From Sphingomonas endophytica (lineage in GTDB: Bacteria > Pseudomonadota > Alphaproteobacteria > Sphingomonadales > Sphingomonadaceae), in the NCBI RefSeq assembly GCF_001476895.1, contig NZ_LDTB01000013.1, forward strand, positions 1 through 64,000: 64,000 bases of DNA, read 5' to 3'. Both the position numbers and the translations under genes were made by a program. Below the pieces are notes generated by a model. It had not been told where the DNA came from, did no database searches, and saw nothing but the letters and a program-made list of their open reading frames with translations. Shown one piece after another: positions 1-8,890 of the stretch (positions are counted from its first letter, which is position 1; every line of letters starts with the position of its first letter).

Positions 1-158
1 GCGCCGCGCGCGCGGCGCTGCACCAGATCACCTCGGTCGGCAGCGGCGTGACCGGCGTCGCGCTGACGATGGTCAACCTGAAGGTCCAGGCGCAGTCGGG
101 CTTCGGCGATCCGTCCTATTATGCCGATTACATGAAGGACTATTACGTCAAGGGCTGA
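1..158 (+). CDS. C-terminal fragment of Wzc/BY-kinase-type polysaccharide export tyrosine autokinase (5' end outside window)
   Basis: The window opens inside this gene; only about 51 residues remain before the TGA. The fragment reads LHQITSVGSGVTGVALTMVN followed by a tail rich in tyrosine (YYADYMKDYY). That is the usual end of bacterial tyrosine kinases of EPS export systems: the last strand and helix of the P-loop fold (GVALTMVNL), then a C-terminal Tyr cluster that is autophosphorylated to control chain length and export. The flippase, glycosyltransferase and glycanase that follow on the same strand fit this reading. Kinase motifs (Walker A/B) lie upstream of the window and cannot be checked. 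A cytoplasmic domain of an inner-membrane protein is expected. Confidence 0.72.
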   Translation, partial: AARAALHQITSVGSGVTGVALTMVNLKVQAQSGFGDPSYYADYMKDYYVKG

Positions 159-198
159 GGCGAGCGGTGACGGGCCGATCGCGTCCGGCGGGTCTCCC

Positions 199-1515
199 GT
201 GACCGTCGCCACGCCCCCCCGCCCGCTCCCCGGGCGCCTGTCCGCCCGGCTGGCGGACCGGCGGCTGGCGCGTCTGTTCGCGCTGGCCGACCAGGGTTTC
301 CAGGGGCTGGGCAGCATCGTCGCCAGCGCGATCCTGGGACGCAGCCTGCCGCCCGACCAGTTCGGCGCGGTGGGCGTGGCGATCGGTGCCTATTATTTCG
401 TCGCGGGCTTCCACCGCTCCGCGATCACCCTCCCCTATGTCACCGAGCATCGCGAGCATGGCGATGCGCAGGACGATCGCCGCTATCATTCCGACTGGTG
501 GTGGCTGAACGTCGCCGCCGCGCTGGCACTGTCGGTGGCGCTGCTCGCGCTGGCCGGGATCGTGCAGGTCGCCTTCGCGCGCCAGCAATGGCTGGCGCTG
601 CCGCTGGTACTGGGCGCGGCGATCACCCCGCCGCTGCTGGCCGCCGACTTCGCGCGCCGCTGGTTCTACAAGCAGGAGCGCGCGATCTGGGCGGCGGTCG
701 TGTCGGCGGTGTTCTTCGTCGCGCTGGTCGCGGGCGCGATCGTCGCCGGGCGGGTCCAGCCCGATGCCCGCGCGGGCGCGGCGGCGTGGGGCGGCGCGGC
801 GGCGGTCACGACCCTGCTGGCGCTGGTCGTGCTGCGCCCCGCCGCCCCCGCCGCGCGGCGCGCCGGGGCACGGTTCGCGCCGCATGGGCGGTTCGCAGGG
901 TGGCTGGCGCTCAACATCTTCCCCTATACTGTCTATAGTACCGCGACGGTGGTGATCCTGATCGGCGCGCTGCTGGGTCCGGGCGCGGCGGCGGTATTCA
1001 CCGCGGCGCGGACGCTGACCAATCCGGCGGTCAGCATCGTCTCCGCGATCGATTCGACCGACAAGCCGCGCGCCGCCGCCGCACTGGCACGCGACGGTGC
1101 GCCCGGGCTGCGCGGCGCGATCGGCAACACGCGACGCACGCTGATCGTGCTGACCGGCGGCTATCTGGCGCTGGTGGCGGCGTTCGCGCATCCGCTGATC
1201 GCGCTGGTCTTTCACGGGCAGTATGCGGGCGTCGAGTTCGACGTGCAGCTGCTGTGCGCCGCCTTCTTCCTGTTCTGCCTCAACCAGCCGTCGGAGACGC
1301 TGCTGATCGTGCTGCGCGCGAGCCGGACGATGTTCGCGACGCGGCTGGCCACCGCGATCGTGACGCTGGCCGCGCTGGTGCTGGCGATCCCGCATGGCGT
1401 GGCGGGGATGGCGATCGCGATCGCGGTCAGCCAGCTGGCGAATATCGTGCTATTGGGTGTGGCGGAGCGGCACGCGCTCAACCGCCATGCCGCGCTGTCG
1501 GAGGTGCCCGCATGA
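199..1515 (+). CDS. Polysaccharide flippase, Wzx/MATE-like membrane protein
   Basis: This 438-residue protein consists of successive hydrophobic segments separated by short Arg-rich loops, the pattern of a polytopic lipid-linked oligosaccharide flippase with about 12 membrane helices. The N-terminal part (FALADQGFQGLGSIVASAIL, then a Gln-Phe-Gly-Ala segment) matches the first helix region of Wzx-type translocases. The start is GTG at 199, 40 nt after the upstream kinase, with only a weak GGCGGG ribosome site. The stop overlaps the next gene by ATGA (1512-1515), indicating translational coupling to the glycosyltransferase. The expected role is flipping the undecaprenyl-linked EPS repeat unit across the inner membrane. 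Substrate specificity cannot be read from sequence. Confidence 0.75.
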   Translation: MTVATPPRPLPGRLSARLADRRLARLFALADQGFQGLGSIVASAILGRSLPPDQFGAVGVAIGAYYFVAGFHRSAITLPYVTEHREHGDAQDDRRYHSDWWWLNVAAALALSVALLALAGIVQVAFARQQWLALPLVLGAAITPPLLAADFARRWFYKQERAIWAAVVSAVFFVALVAGAIVAGRVQPDARAGAAAWGGAAAVTTLLALVVLRPAAPAARRAGARFAPHGRFAGWLALNIFPYTVYSTATVVILIGALLGPGAAAVFTAARTLTNPAVSIVSAIDSTDKPRAAAALARDGAPGLRGAIGNTRRTLIVLTGGYLALVAAFAHPLIALVFHGQYAGVEFDVQLLCAAFFLFCLNQPSETLLIVLRASRTMFATRLATAIVTLAALVLAIPHGVAGMAIAIAVSQLANIVLLGVAERHALNRHAALSEVPA

Positions 1516-2405
1516 CCGTCCGCTTTTCCGTGGTGGTGCTGACCTACGCCCGCGACGCGATCCTGGCCGACACGCTGGCGCGGCTGAAGGAATGTCTGGG
1601 CGAGCGCGACGATTACGAGGTCGTCCTGGTCGACAACAATGCGGAACGCGGGGTGCGCGAGGCGTTGCTGGCCCCCTTCCCGCACCGCCAGTATCTGTTT
1701 TCCGGCCACAACAAGGGGGTGCACGCGCGCAACGACGGGTTCGACGCGGCGAGGGGCGAGATCGTCGTGCTGCTGGACGACGACGTACTGGTCGAGACGC
1801 CGGCGATGCTCGACCTGTTCGCCGCGCGCTTCGACGCGGACGACCGGCTGGGCGCGATCACGGTGCGCAAGCATGTGCGTGGCGAGACGCGGCGGCGCGT
1901 CGACCTGATCCCGCACACGCGCAAGGACGTCGATTTGACGCAGCCGTTCCTCACCTTCCGCTTCGTCGGCGGATGCGTGGCGTTCCGCACCGCCTGCCTG
2001 CGGGAGGTCGGCGGGTTCCTGCCCGACTTCTTCTACGGGCTGGAGGAGATCGAACTGTCGTACCGGATCATCGATGCCGGGTGGCGGATCCGCTATGACC
2101 CCGCCGTGTCGTGCGAGGAGCTGGAGCATCCTTCCGGGCGCGACGCCAAGAAGCGTGTGCAGACGCAGCGGCTGGCCAACAAATATATCATCAGCTACCT
2201 TCGGATGCCGTTTCCGGAGGTACTGGTGAACGCCGCGCTCTTCACGCCGTACCTGTTGATGCGCCAGCGCGGGCAGGCGAGCGTCGTCGGCGCGGTGCGG
2301 CAGTTCCTGGCGTGGCGCGCGCGCCCCGACCGGCCGCCACGCAAGGCGATCTCGCGCGACACCGCCGCCTATATCCGCGCGTGCGGCGGATCGGTGTGGC
2401 GATGA
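1512..2405 (+). CDS. Glycosyltransferase family 2
   Basis: A 297-residue GT-A fold glycosyltransferase. The N-terminus (FSVVVLTYAR, residues 5-14) is the nucleotide-binding strand. VDNN follows near residue 40, and the run of acidic residues LLDDDV near residue 89 supplies the metal-binding DXD-type motif. The segment GGFLPDFFYGLEEIELSYRI is the family 2 C-terminal ED motif carrying the catalytic base. No transmembrane anchor is evident, so it is probably a cytoplasmic or peripheral enzyme acting on lipid-linked EPS intermediates. The ATG at 1512 overlaps the flippase stop, and its own stop overlaps the GH16 gene (2402-2405). Donor and acceptor sugars are unknown. Confidence 0.85.
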   Translation: MTVRFSVVVLTYARDAILADTLARLKECLGERDDYEVVLVDNNAERGVREALLAPFPHRQYLFSGHNKGVHARNDGFDAARGEIVVLLDDDVLVETPAMLDLFAARFDADDRLGAITVRKHVRGETRRRVDLIPHTRKDVDLTQPFLTFRFVGGCVAFRTACLREVGGFLPDFFYGLEEIELSYRIIDAGWRIRYDPAVSCEELEHPSGRDAKKRVQTQRLANKYIISYLRMPFPEVLVNAALFTPYLLMRQRGQASVVGAVRQFLAWRARPDRPPRKAISRDTAAYIRACGGSVWR

Positions 2406-3274
2406 TCGTGCGCCTCGCGCTGCTGGCGGCGGCGGTCTGGACCGGCTGGTCGGCCAGCGAGGGCGCGCGGCTGGACCGCCAGACGCTGCGCCCCGCTTTC
2501 GCGGAGGAGTTCGATCGGCCGCCGGACTTCTGGGACGCCACCCGCAATCCGAACGGGCGATGGAAGACCAATTACTGGTTCGGCGTACAGGGGACGCGCG
2601 CCGAAAAGGGCTGGGAACCGCGCACGCTCGTCCCCAATGGCGAGCTGCAATATTATGGCGATCCGGCCGCGGGGATGTCGCCGTTCGAGTGGACGAAGGG
2701 CGTGCTGACGATCGCGGCGCGGCCCAATCCGTACCGGCGCGATCCGGCGACCAACGGCCTGCCCTATCTGTCGGGGCTGATCACCACCGAGAAATCGTTC
2801 CATTTCACCTATGGCTATGTCGAGGCGCGGGTCGCCTTTCCGAGCGGCAAGGGAATCTGGCCGGCCTTCTGGCTGTTGCCGGTGCCGGCGGTGAAGGACG
2901 GCAAGCCGCAGCAGCCCGGCCCGATCGAGATCGATGTCTTCGAATCGATCGGCGAGCCGGGGCGGCTGTACTTCACCTATTTTCCCGACCTGCCGAACAA
3001 CCAGAAGAAGGGCGACAACATGCCGTGGAACAGCGGTGCGGACCTGTCGCACTTCCACACCTATGGCATGAAGGTGACGCCGAAGGAGTTGGTCTGGTAT
3101 TTCGACGATCGCGAGGTGCGGCGGGTGCCGAACAAGGATTATCACCAGCCGCTCTACCTGCTGTTGAACCTGGCGATCGGCGGCAAATGGCCGGGCGCGC
3201 CCGCCGCCGACCAGACATGGCCGGCGCGGATGCGGATCGAATGGGTGCGCGGCTGGCGGCTGACGGGGCGATGA
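2402..3274 (+). CDS. Glycoside hydrolase family 16 (secreted beta-glycanase)
   Basis: A 290-residue protein with a short hydrophobic N-terminus (MIVRLALLAAAVWTGWSA), compatible with a signal peptide or anchor, and a GH16 jelly-roll domain after about residue 35. The catalytic signature EIDVFE is present: Glu176 as nucleophile, Asp178, and Glu181 as acid/base. Typical flanking family motifs are also present (GYVEARV, GIWPAFWLLP, FHTYGMKV and a C-terminal LNLAIGG). GH16 enzymes in EPS clusters usually cleave the polymer to set its length or release it. Coupled by ATGA overlaps at both ends (1512-type chain), so it belongs to the EPS operon. The exact polymer cut is not predictable. Confidence 0.88.
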   Translation: MIVRLALLAAAVWTGWSASEGARLDRQTLRPAFAEEFDRPPDFWDATRNPNGRWKTNYWFGVQGTRAEKGWEPRTLVPNGELQYYGDPAAGMSPFEWTKGVLTIAARPNPYRRDPATNGLPYLSGLITTEKSFHFTYGYVEARVAFPSGKGIWPAFWLLPVPAVKDGKPQQPGPIEIDVFESIGEPGRLYFTYFPDLPNNQKKGDNMPWNSGADLSHFHTYGMKVTPKELVWYFDDREVRRVPNKDYHQPLYLLLNLAIGGKWPGAPAADQTWPARMRIEWVRGWRLTGR

Positions 3275-4083
3275 GCGCGGGCGTCTCGCGGCTGGGGCTC
3301 GGAGGCAGCAAGTTCGGGTCGTTCGGCAATCCCGCGCCGGCCGCCGACAGCGAACGGCTGGTGCGGGTCGCGCTCGATCTGGGCGTGACGGTGCTGGATA
3401 CCGCCAACATCTATGGCCAGGGCGACAGCGAGCGGATCATCGCGCGCGCGATCGCGGGGCGGCGCGACGCGGCGTTCGTCGTGACGAAGGCGGGGCAGAC
3501 CTTTTCCGCCAAGTATCGCGCGCTGCGGATCGCCAAGCCGGTGATCCGCGCGGTGCTGGCGCGGCGCGGGGCCGGGTCCGGCGTGACCGCGCAGCGCGGC
3601 GATGCGATGCGCCACGACTGGCGGCCGCGCGCGATCGTCACCGCGCTGGAGGCGTCGCTGAAGCGGCTGCGCAGCGACCGGGTGGAGGCGTTCCTGCTCC
3701 ACAGCCCGCCGCCTTATGTCGCCGCCGATCCGGAGCTGGCGCTGGCGCTGGTCGCGGCGCGCGCGGCGGGCAAGGCGCTGCGTATCGGCGTGTCGTGCGA
3801 CGATCTGGCGACGCTGGACGCCGCGCTCGACCAGCCGGCCTATGAGATGTTCGAGCTGCCGTGGGACGTGGTCGCGGCACTGGGCCCGCGCGCCGACGCG
3901 ATCCGTGCGCGCGGGCATCTGGTGCTGGCGCGCGAGGTGGTGACGCAGCAGCCGGGGCTGAGCGCCGCGCAGGCGGTGGCGCGCGCGATCGCGCATCCGG
4001 CGGTCGACTGCACCGTGGTCGGCACCGGCAAGGCCGAGCATCTGCGCGCGCTGGCGGCGATCGCGCGCGGGACCCAGCGATGA
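3271..4083 (+). CDS. Aldo/keto reductase
   Basis: A 270-residue single-domain AKR barrel, somewhat shorter than the usual 300-330 residues. The catalytic tetrad is visible: Asp43 and Tyr48 in DTANIYGQGDSER, Lys73 in VVTKAG, and His144 in FLLHSPPP. NAD(P)H-dependent reduction of a carbonyl, or the reverse sugar alcohol oxidation, is expected in the cytoplasm. The ATG at 3271 overlaps the GH16 stop, and its stop overlaps the following GMC oxidoreductase (4080-4083). Tight coupling to a flavoprotein oxidoreductase inside an EPS cluster suggests the two modify a sugar or EPS precursor together, but this is inference and no substrate can be assigned. Confidence 0.82.
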   Translation: MSAGVSRLGLGGSKFGSFGNPAPAADSERLVRVALDLGVTVLDTANIYGQGDSERIIARAIAGRRDAAFVVTKAGQTFSAKYRALRIAKPVIRAVLARRGAGSGVTAQRGDAMRHDWRPRAIVTALEASLKRLRSDRVEAFLLHSPPPYVAADPELALALVAARAAGKALRIGVSCDDLATLDAALDQPAYEMFELPWDVVAALGPRADAIRARGHLVLAREVVTQQPGLSAAQAVARAIAHPAVDCTVVGTGKAEHLRALAAIARGTQR

Positions 4084-5765
4084 TCGCCGACGCGCGCCGC
4101 GCCGCGCTGCCCGACACGCTGGCGGCCGATCTGGTGATCGTCGGTGCCGGCCCCGCCGGGATCGCGCTGGCGCTGGCGCTGGAGGATGCCGGACTGGACG
4201 TGATGCTGGTCGAGGCGGGCGGCGACCGCTTCGACAAGGCGGGACAGGAGCTGCTGCGCGCCGAGGCCGTGTCCCCGCCGTCGCATTCGCCGGGCGAAAT
4301 GTACCGCCGTCGCCAGTTCGGCGGGACCAGCGCGGTGTGGGGCGGGCGTTGCATCCCGTTCGACCCGATCGATTTCGAGACGCGCGACTGGATGCCCGAT
4401 GCGCGCTGGCCGATCGCCTATGAGGAGGTCGCGCGCCATTATCCGCAGGCGATGGCGCTGGCCGACGCCGGGCTGGCGGCGTTCTCTGCCGGGGAGGCCG
4501 ATCCGGGGGAGGCCGATCCCGCGCTGCCCGGCACCGGCGCGGACGCGATCACCGAACGGATCGAACGCTTCAGCCACCCGATGGATTTCGGCGGCTATTA
4601 TCGCGCGCGACTGGCGAAGGCGGCGCGGGTGCGTGTGCTGACGAACGCGGGCGTCGAGCAGATCCTGACCGATACCGGGGGCACGCGCGCGGCGGGCGTG
4701 CGGCTGCATCTGGACGGCGGACGGCGCGTCACCGTCGCCGCGCCACGCGTGGTGATCGCGGCAGGCGGGATCGAGACGGCACGGCTGCTGCTGGCCAGCG
4801 ACGCGGTGTGCCCCGCGGGGCTGGGCAACGAACATGATCTGGTCGGGCGTTTCTATCAATGCCACCTGGAGGGCGAGCTGGGCACGATCGCCTTCCACCC
4901 GCCGGCCGGGCACCACCGCTTCGACTATTTCCGGTCGCATGACGGCGTCTATTGTCGGCGTTTCCTGTGGCTGTCGCCGGAGGCGCAGCGGCGCGAGCGG
5001 CTGGCGGGGATGGTACTGCGCCCCGCGCATCCCAGCATCGTCGATCCCGCGCACCGCCATCCGGTGCTGTCCGCGATGTATCTGGCCAAGAACATGATCG
5101 TGCCGGAATATGCGCGCAAGATGACCGCGCTGGAGCATGAGGCGCGGCGGACGCGCGGCGGATCGGCGGCGGCGTTCCATGCCGCGCACCTGCGCAACAT
5201 CGTGCTGGGCGCGCCGCGCCTGCTGGGGTTCGGCATCGACTGGACGCGGCGGCGGATCCTGGCGACGCGCAAGCTGCCCAGCGTGCTGCTGGAGGAACCG
5301 GGCGGCGTCTATCCGCTCGACCTGAACGGCGAGCAGGAGCCGCATCGCGACAGCCGCGTGCGGCTGGGCATCGAGCGCGATGCGAGCGGCGTGCGGCGCG
5401 CGATCATCGACTGGCGCTGCACCGAGGCGGACAAGCAGCGGATGATCCATGGCGTGCGGACGATCGCGGCGGCGGTGAACCAGAGCGGCGCGGCGACGAT
5501 CACGCTGGACGATGCGCAGGCCGAGGCGTGGCGCGACAATCCCGTGCCGGTGGGCGGCCACCATATCGGCACCGCGCGGATGGCCGACGACCCGCGTCGC
5601 GGCGTGTGCGACGCCAATGCCGAGCTGTTCGGGACGCGCGGCGTGTTCGTGGCGGGGGCGGCGGCCTTCCCGACGTCGAGCTTCGCGAACCCGACGCTGA
5701 CGCTGCTGGCGCTGACCCTGCGTCTGGCGGCGCATCTGCGCGCGTCGGGGAAAACGGGAGCGTAG
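4080..5765 (+). CDS. GMC-family FAD-dependent oxidoreductase
   Basis: A 561-residue flavoprotein. Residues 17-40 form the Rossmann FAD-binding strand with GAGPAG (22-27) ending in an acidic residue (VEAGG). The GMC family segment GGTSAVWGG lies near residue 86. The C-terminal domain contains VGGHHIGTARM with the active-site histidine pair, then a second FAD motif (GVFVAGAAAFPTSSFANPTL). Such enzymes oxidise alcohols or sugars, passing electrons to FAD. No signal peptide is seen. It is the last gene of the overlapping EPS chain, translationally coupled to the aldo/keto reductase. A dehydrogenase acting on a polysaccharide precursor sugar is the likeliest role, without proof. Confidence 0.84.
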   Translation: MIADARRAALPDTLAADLVIVGAGPAGIALALALEDAGLDVMLVEAGGDRFDKAGQELLRAEAVSPPSHSPGEMYRRRQFGGTSAVWGGRCIPFDPIDFETRDWMPDARWPIAYEEVARHYPQAMALADAGLAAFSAGEADPGEADPALPGTGADAITERIERFSHPMDFGGYYRARLAKAARVRVLTNAGVEQILTDTGGTRAAGVRLHLDGGRRVTVAAPRVVIAAGGIETARLLLASDAVCPAGLGNEHDLVGRFYQCHLEGELGTIAFHPPAGHHRFDYFRSHDGVYCRRFLWLSPEAQRRERLAGMVLRPAHPSIVDPAHRHPVLSAMYLAKNMIVPEYARKMTALEHEARRTRGGSAAAFHAAHLRNIVLGAPRLLGFGIDWTRRRILATRKLPSVLLEEPGGVYPLDLNGEQEPHRDSRVRLGIERDASGVRRAIIDWRCTEADKQRMIHGVRTIAAAVNQSGAATITLDDAQAEAWRDNPVPVGGHHIGTARMADDPRRGVCDANAELFGTRGVFVAGAAAFPTSSFANPTLTLLALTLRLAAHLRASGKTGA

Positions 5766-5896
5766 CGCCGCCGCACGATCGCGCGCCGGGTGACGCGCCA
5801 CGCGCGAAATTGCCGCTGTCATTCTCCCGACGCGCCATCGTCACGGGCGCGTAACCAACCTCCTGTCAGGCGAAAAGATTAACAGGGGATTCACCA

Positions 5897-7402
5897 ATGC
5901 GTCCGTTCGCCTTGCTTGCCGCCGTCGCCACCGTCGAGCTGTCGTCCGTCCCGGCCGGCGCCGCCACGCTCGTCTCTTCCTTCGCGATCGACAACGGAAC
6001 CGACCTGTCGGGGCTGTCGGGCGTCGGCAACAACCGGTTCGGAGGTTTCGGGTCGGACCTGAGCTATGACGCCGGTACCGGCACCTTCTGGAGCACCACC
6101 GATCGCGGACCGGGGGGCGGCGTGCTGGACTATGCGCCCCGCTTGCAGGGGTTCACGCTCGACATCGATCGGAACAGCGGCAAGATCAACGGCTTCACGC
6201 TGACCCACACCGTGCTCTATCGCGACGGCAACCAGACGTTCAACGGCCTGAATCCGCAGTTGCTGAACGGCAGCGTCGCCGATCTCGGCCGCTCGCTGGA
6301 CCCGGAGGGGCTGGCGCGGCTGCCGAACGGCAATTTCCTGGTCTCCGACGAATATGGCCCGTTGGTCTATGAATTCCGCACCGACGGCCAGTTCGTGCGC
6401 GCGTTCGAGACGCCCGCGAACCTGATCCCGCGCGACGCGGACGGCAAGGTGGATTATGTCGCGGGGGCGCCGAAGGCGGGCGCGCCGGGGATCGTCAGCG
6501 GGCGGCAGGACAATCGCGGGTTCGAGGGCCTGACGATCAGCCCGGACGGCAAGACCGCCTATGCGATCCTGCAGGACGCGCTGGTGCAGGAAGGCCGCGC
6601 GCCGGACGGGTCGAACAACGGCGTCTACAGCCGCAACACCCGCATCGTCGCGTTCGACGTCGCGACCGGCAAGCAGACCGCGCAATATGTCTATCAGCTC
6701 GACACCGTGGATGACATCAACAGCCGGCTGACCAAGAACTTCTTCGCCGACGACAAGCAGGGCCGCTCGATCGGCGTGTCGTCGGTACAGGCGATCGGCG
6801 ACAACAAGCTGCTGGTGCTGGAACGCGACAATCGCGGCTTCGGCGTCGACGATCCGAACGGCAGCAAGCAGGTCGGCAACAAGCGCGTCTATGCCATCGA
6901 CCTGAGCAACGCGACCGACGTCAAGGACATCAGCCTGGCCGGCACCAATACGCTGCCCGCCGGCGTGAACCCGGCCGCCAAGAGCGCGACGCCGTTCATC
7001 GACATCGCCGCCGCGCTGAAGAAGCTCGGACTGCCGGTGCCGGAAAAGATCGAGGGCATGTCGTTCGGCCCGCGTCTGGCGGACGGCAGCTACACGATGA
7101 TCATCGTCACCGACAATGATTACTCGGTGACGCAGACCGGCAGCGGCGAGCAGTTCGACGTCTGCACCAGCGGGCTCACCGGCAAGGGCAGCAGCGCGGA
7201 GGTATCGCTGGGTGCCGCCTGCCCGTCGGGGATGAAGCTGCTGCCGAACATGGTCTACAGCTTCAAGATCAGCGCGGCGGAATATGCGTCGCTGACCGGC
7301 GCGGTGCCGGAGCCGGCCACCTGGGCGATGATGCTGGCCGGCTTCGGCATGGTCGGGGCGGCGCTGCGGCGGCGCAAGCCGGAGGTGCGTGCGGCGGCGT
7401 GA
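5897..7402 (+). CDS. PEP-CTERM protein with esterase-like phytase domain
   Basis: A 501-residue exported protein. Residues 1-23 are a signal peptide ending in an Ala-Gly-Ala-Ala stretch. The body resembles the esterase-like phytase (beta-propeller-type) family: repeated short Asp/Gly-rich strands such as LDPEGLARLPNGNFLVSDEY and FEGLTISPDGK. The C-terminus carries a sorting signal starting near residue 471: PEPATWAMM, a hydrophobic stretch, then RRRK. PEP-CTERM proteins are processed by an exosortase and are tied to EPS production, matching the location beside the EPS genes. The start has a GGGG ribosome site 8 nt upstream. The natural substrate is unknown; phytate hydrolysis should not be assumed. 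Confidence 0.82.
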   Translation: MRPFALLAAVATVELSSVPAGAATLVSSFAIDNGTDLSGLSGVGNNRFGGFGSDLSYDAGTGTFWSTTDRGPGGGVLDYAPRLQGFTLDIDRNSGKINGFTLTHTVLYRDGNQTFNGLNPQLLNGSVADLGRSLDPEGLARLPNGNFLVSDEYGPLVYEFRTDGQFVRAFETPANLIPRDADGKVDYVAGAPKAGAPGIVSGRQDNRGFEGLTISPDGKTAYAILQDALVQEGRAPDGSNNGVYSRNTRIVAFDVATGKQTAQYVYQLDTVDDINSRLTKNFFADDKQGRSIGVSSVQAIGDNKLLVLERDNRGFGVDDPNGSKQVGNKRVYAIDLSNATDVKDISLAGTNTLPAGVNPAAKSATPFIDIAAALKKLGLPVPEKIEGMSFGPRLADGSYTMIIVTDNDYSVTQTGSGEQFDVCTSGLTGKGSSAEVSLGAACPSGMKLLPNMVYSFKISAAEYASLTGAVPEPATWAMMLAGFGMVGAALRRRKPEVRAAA

Positions 7403-7411
7403 TCGGGCCCG

Positions 7412-7449
7412 CGCCTCGCTACGCCCGCCCATGCGAGCGTAGCGAGGCG
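7412..7449. terminator. Stem-loop between convergent genes, half of an intergenic repeat family
   Basis: Two perfect 13-base arms (7412-7424 CGCCTCGCTACGC and 7437-7449) flank a 12-nt loop between the PEP-CTERM gene and the convergent FrhB gene. No T-run follows on either strand, so it is a possible bidirectional terminator without a U-tract. The right arm and the following gatcc belong to the GCGAGCGTAGCG repeat family seen at 33339, 44211, 49950 and 62494. Confidence 0.55.
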
Positions 7450-7519
7450 ATCCCACGGCGGCGTGATCCATGCTCGCGCGCCGTCACCGGCTGCCCGCCC
7501 GTCCGACCGGGTTTGCGCC

Positions 7520-8890
7520 TCAGCGCGCGCGCGGATCGGGCAGCACCCGGTCGATCCACGCGCCCAGCCGGCCGTGCGACCAGGCGAGCGCGCGATACAG
7601 CGTCAGCGACGCGCGCGCCCATGACGTGTAGAGCGCCGGCCAGCGCCAGCGCACGAGCCGATGGCTGCCGCGCATGATCGCGTGGCGCATCCGGTACACC
7701 AGCTTGCGCCGCAGCGGCAGCACGGCGGAGGGCGCGACGCGCTTGACCGGGCGCATGCCGCCGCGCCGCCACGTCAGGCGATAGGCCAGCCCCTCGCGCC
7801 GGTGCCGGAACCCCGCCGCCTGCGTCTGTTCGACGAAGGCGGCATCGACCTCGGTCAGCGCCAGCCGCCCATCGGCGACCGCCGTCGCGATCAGCGCGTG
7901 CACTGCCGAATCGCGCGCGATGACGACATTGGTGCCGCGTCCGTCCGAGGAATAGGGCTCCACCCACGCATCGCCGAACGCCACGTCGGCGGTTTCGGCC
8001 ACCACGTCGTCGCACCAGTCGCATGCCGGATTCTGGAAGAAGCCCGCGCCCCAGTCGCCATCGGCGAGCTGCCACCAATCCTCGGCCCGCGTGCTGCCGT
8101 CGTCGAGCGTCAGGTGCGCGCGATACCAGTTGGCCGGGCGGCCGGCATCCTTGATGCGATAGTCGACCGCCCGCACGCGCGCGATCGGTGCGCCGAGCTG
8201 CCACGCGAAACTGTCGACCAGCCGCGCGCTCTTCTGATGGCCGCAGAACAGCCCGAGCAGGTGGGTGACGCGCTCCGCGATGACCGGATCGGTGCGGCGC
8301 AGCAGATGCAGGGCCTTGACGAAGCACGGAACCCCGACCACCGCATAGCGGCCCGGCGTGGCGCGGATCGCCGCGATCACCCCCGACAGCTCGACCGGGT
8401 AGTAGCGCGACTTGGCCCCGCCGGCGAGCTCGGCACGGTTGCGCGACAGGCGGTAGGCGAAGAAGCGGCCGTCCGCCTGCGGATCGGCGACCGGCGCGAC
8501 ATGCGCGACCGCATCGACCGCCCCGGTCCGCAACAGCTCGGCCGCGACCCAGCTGACCATGCCGCCCGAACTGCCGTTGGCGCGAAAGTCGCCGTCCGCG
8601 ACATGGCCGACCCACGTGGACTCGAAGCGACCGAGCAGCGGCGTGCGATGCGCGGATGCGGGGAAGCGCTCCCGCGCGATCACATCCTCGTTCGCGGCGG
8701 TCGGGGAGAAGGGGCAGCGCGCCGTGAAGGACGGGTCGGGGCGCGCATACCAGTCGTCCGGCCCGCCGGGCTTCCAGAGGCCGTCGCGGTCCATCGCCAT
8801 CCGCGCGGCGGGCGCATCGGCCGCGCAGCCGCCGCAGCCGATGCACAGCCCGGAGCGCACCACGTCGCGCGGCGCGATCGGCTCAGCCAA
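7520..8890 (-). CDS. FrhB-domain (coenzyme F420 hydrogenase/dehydrogenase beta subunit-like) protein
   Basis: A 456-residue protein. The N-terminus has CIGCGGC, with a further Cys in ARCPFSP near residue 60, a ferredoxin-like 4Fe-4S arrangement. The central FrhB_N region contains GSSGGMVSW, then VGVPCFVKAL. The FrhB_C region contains a second Cys pair, CDWC, followed by ADVAFGDAW. In polysaccharide clusters these proteins commonly sit beside pyruvyl transferases and are thought to be iron-sulfur/flavin redox enzymes; no F420 biosynthesis is implied. The likely start is TTG at 8890, overlapping the stop of the upstream pyruvyl transferase by 8 bp. A GTG about 10 codons later is an alternative. 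Both genes run against the main EPS cluster. Confidence 0.78.
   Translation of the reverse strand: MAEPIAPRDVVRSGLCIGCGGCAADAPAARMAMDRDGLWKPGGPDDWYARPDPSFTARCPFSPTAANEDVIARERFPASAHRTPLLGRFESTWVGHVADGDFRANGSSGGMVSWVAAELLRTGAVDAVAHVAPVADPQADGRFFAYRLSRNRAELAGGAKSRYYPVELSGVIAAIRATPGRYAVVGVPCFVKALHLLRRTDPVIAERVTHLLGLFCGHQKSARLVDSFAWQLGAPIARVRAVDYRIKDAGRPANWYRAHLTLDDGSTRAEDWWQLADGDWGAGFFQNPACDWCDDVVAETADVAFGDAWVEPYSSDGRGTNVVIARDSAVHALIATAVADGRLALTEVDAAFVEQTQAAGFRHRREGLAYRLTWRRGGMRPVKRVAPSAVLPLRRKLVYRMRHAIMRGSHRLVRWRWPALYTSWARASLTLYRALAWSHGRLGAWIDRVLPDPRAR

Noticed and set aside
7520..8890. Evidence of coenzyme F420 metabolism
   Set aside because: FrhB-like domains occur widely in EPS and pyruvylation loci; no F420 biosynthesis genes are present.
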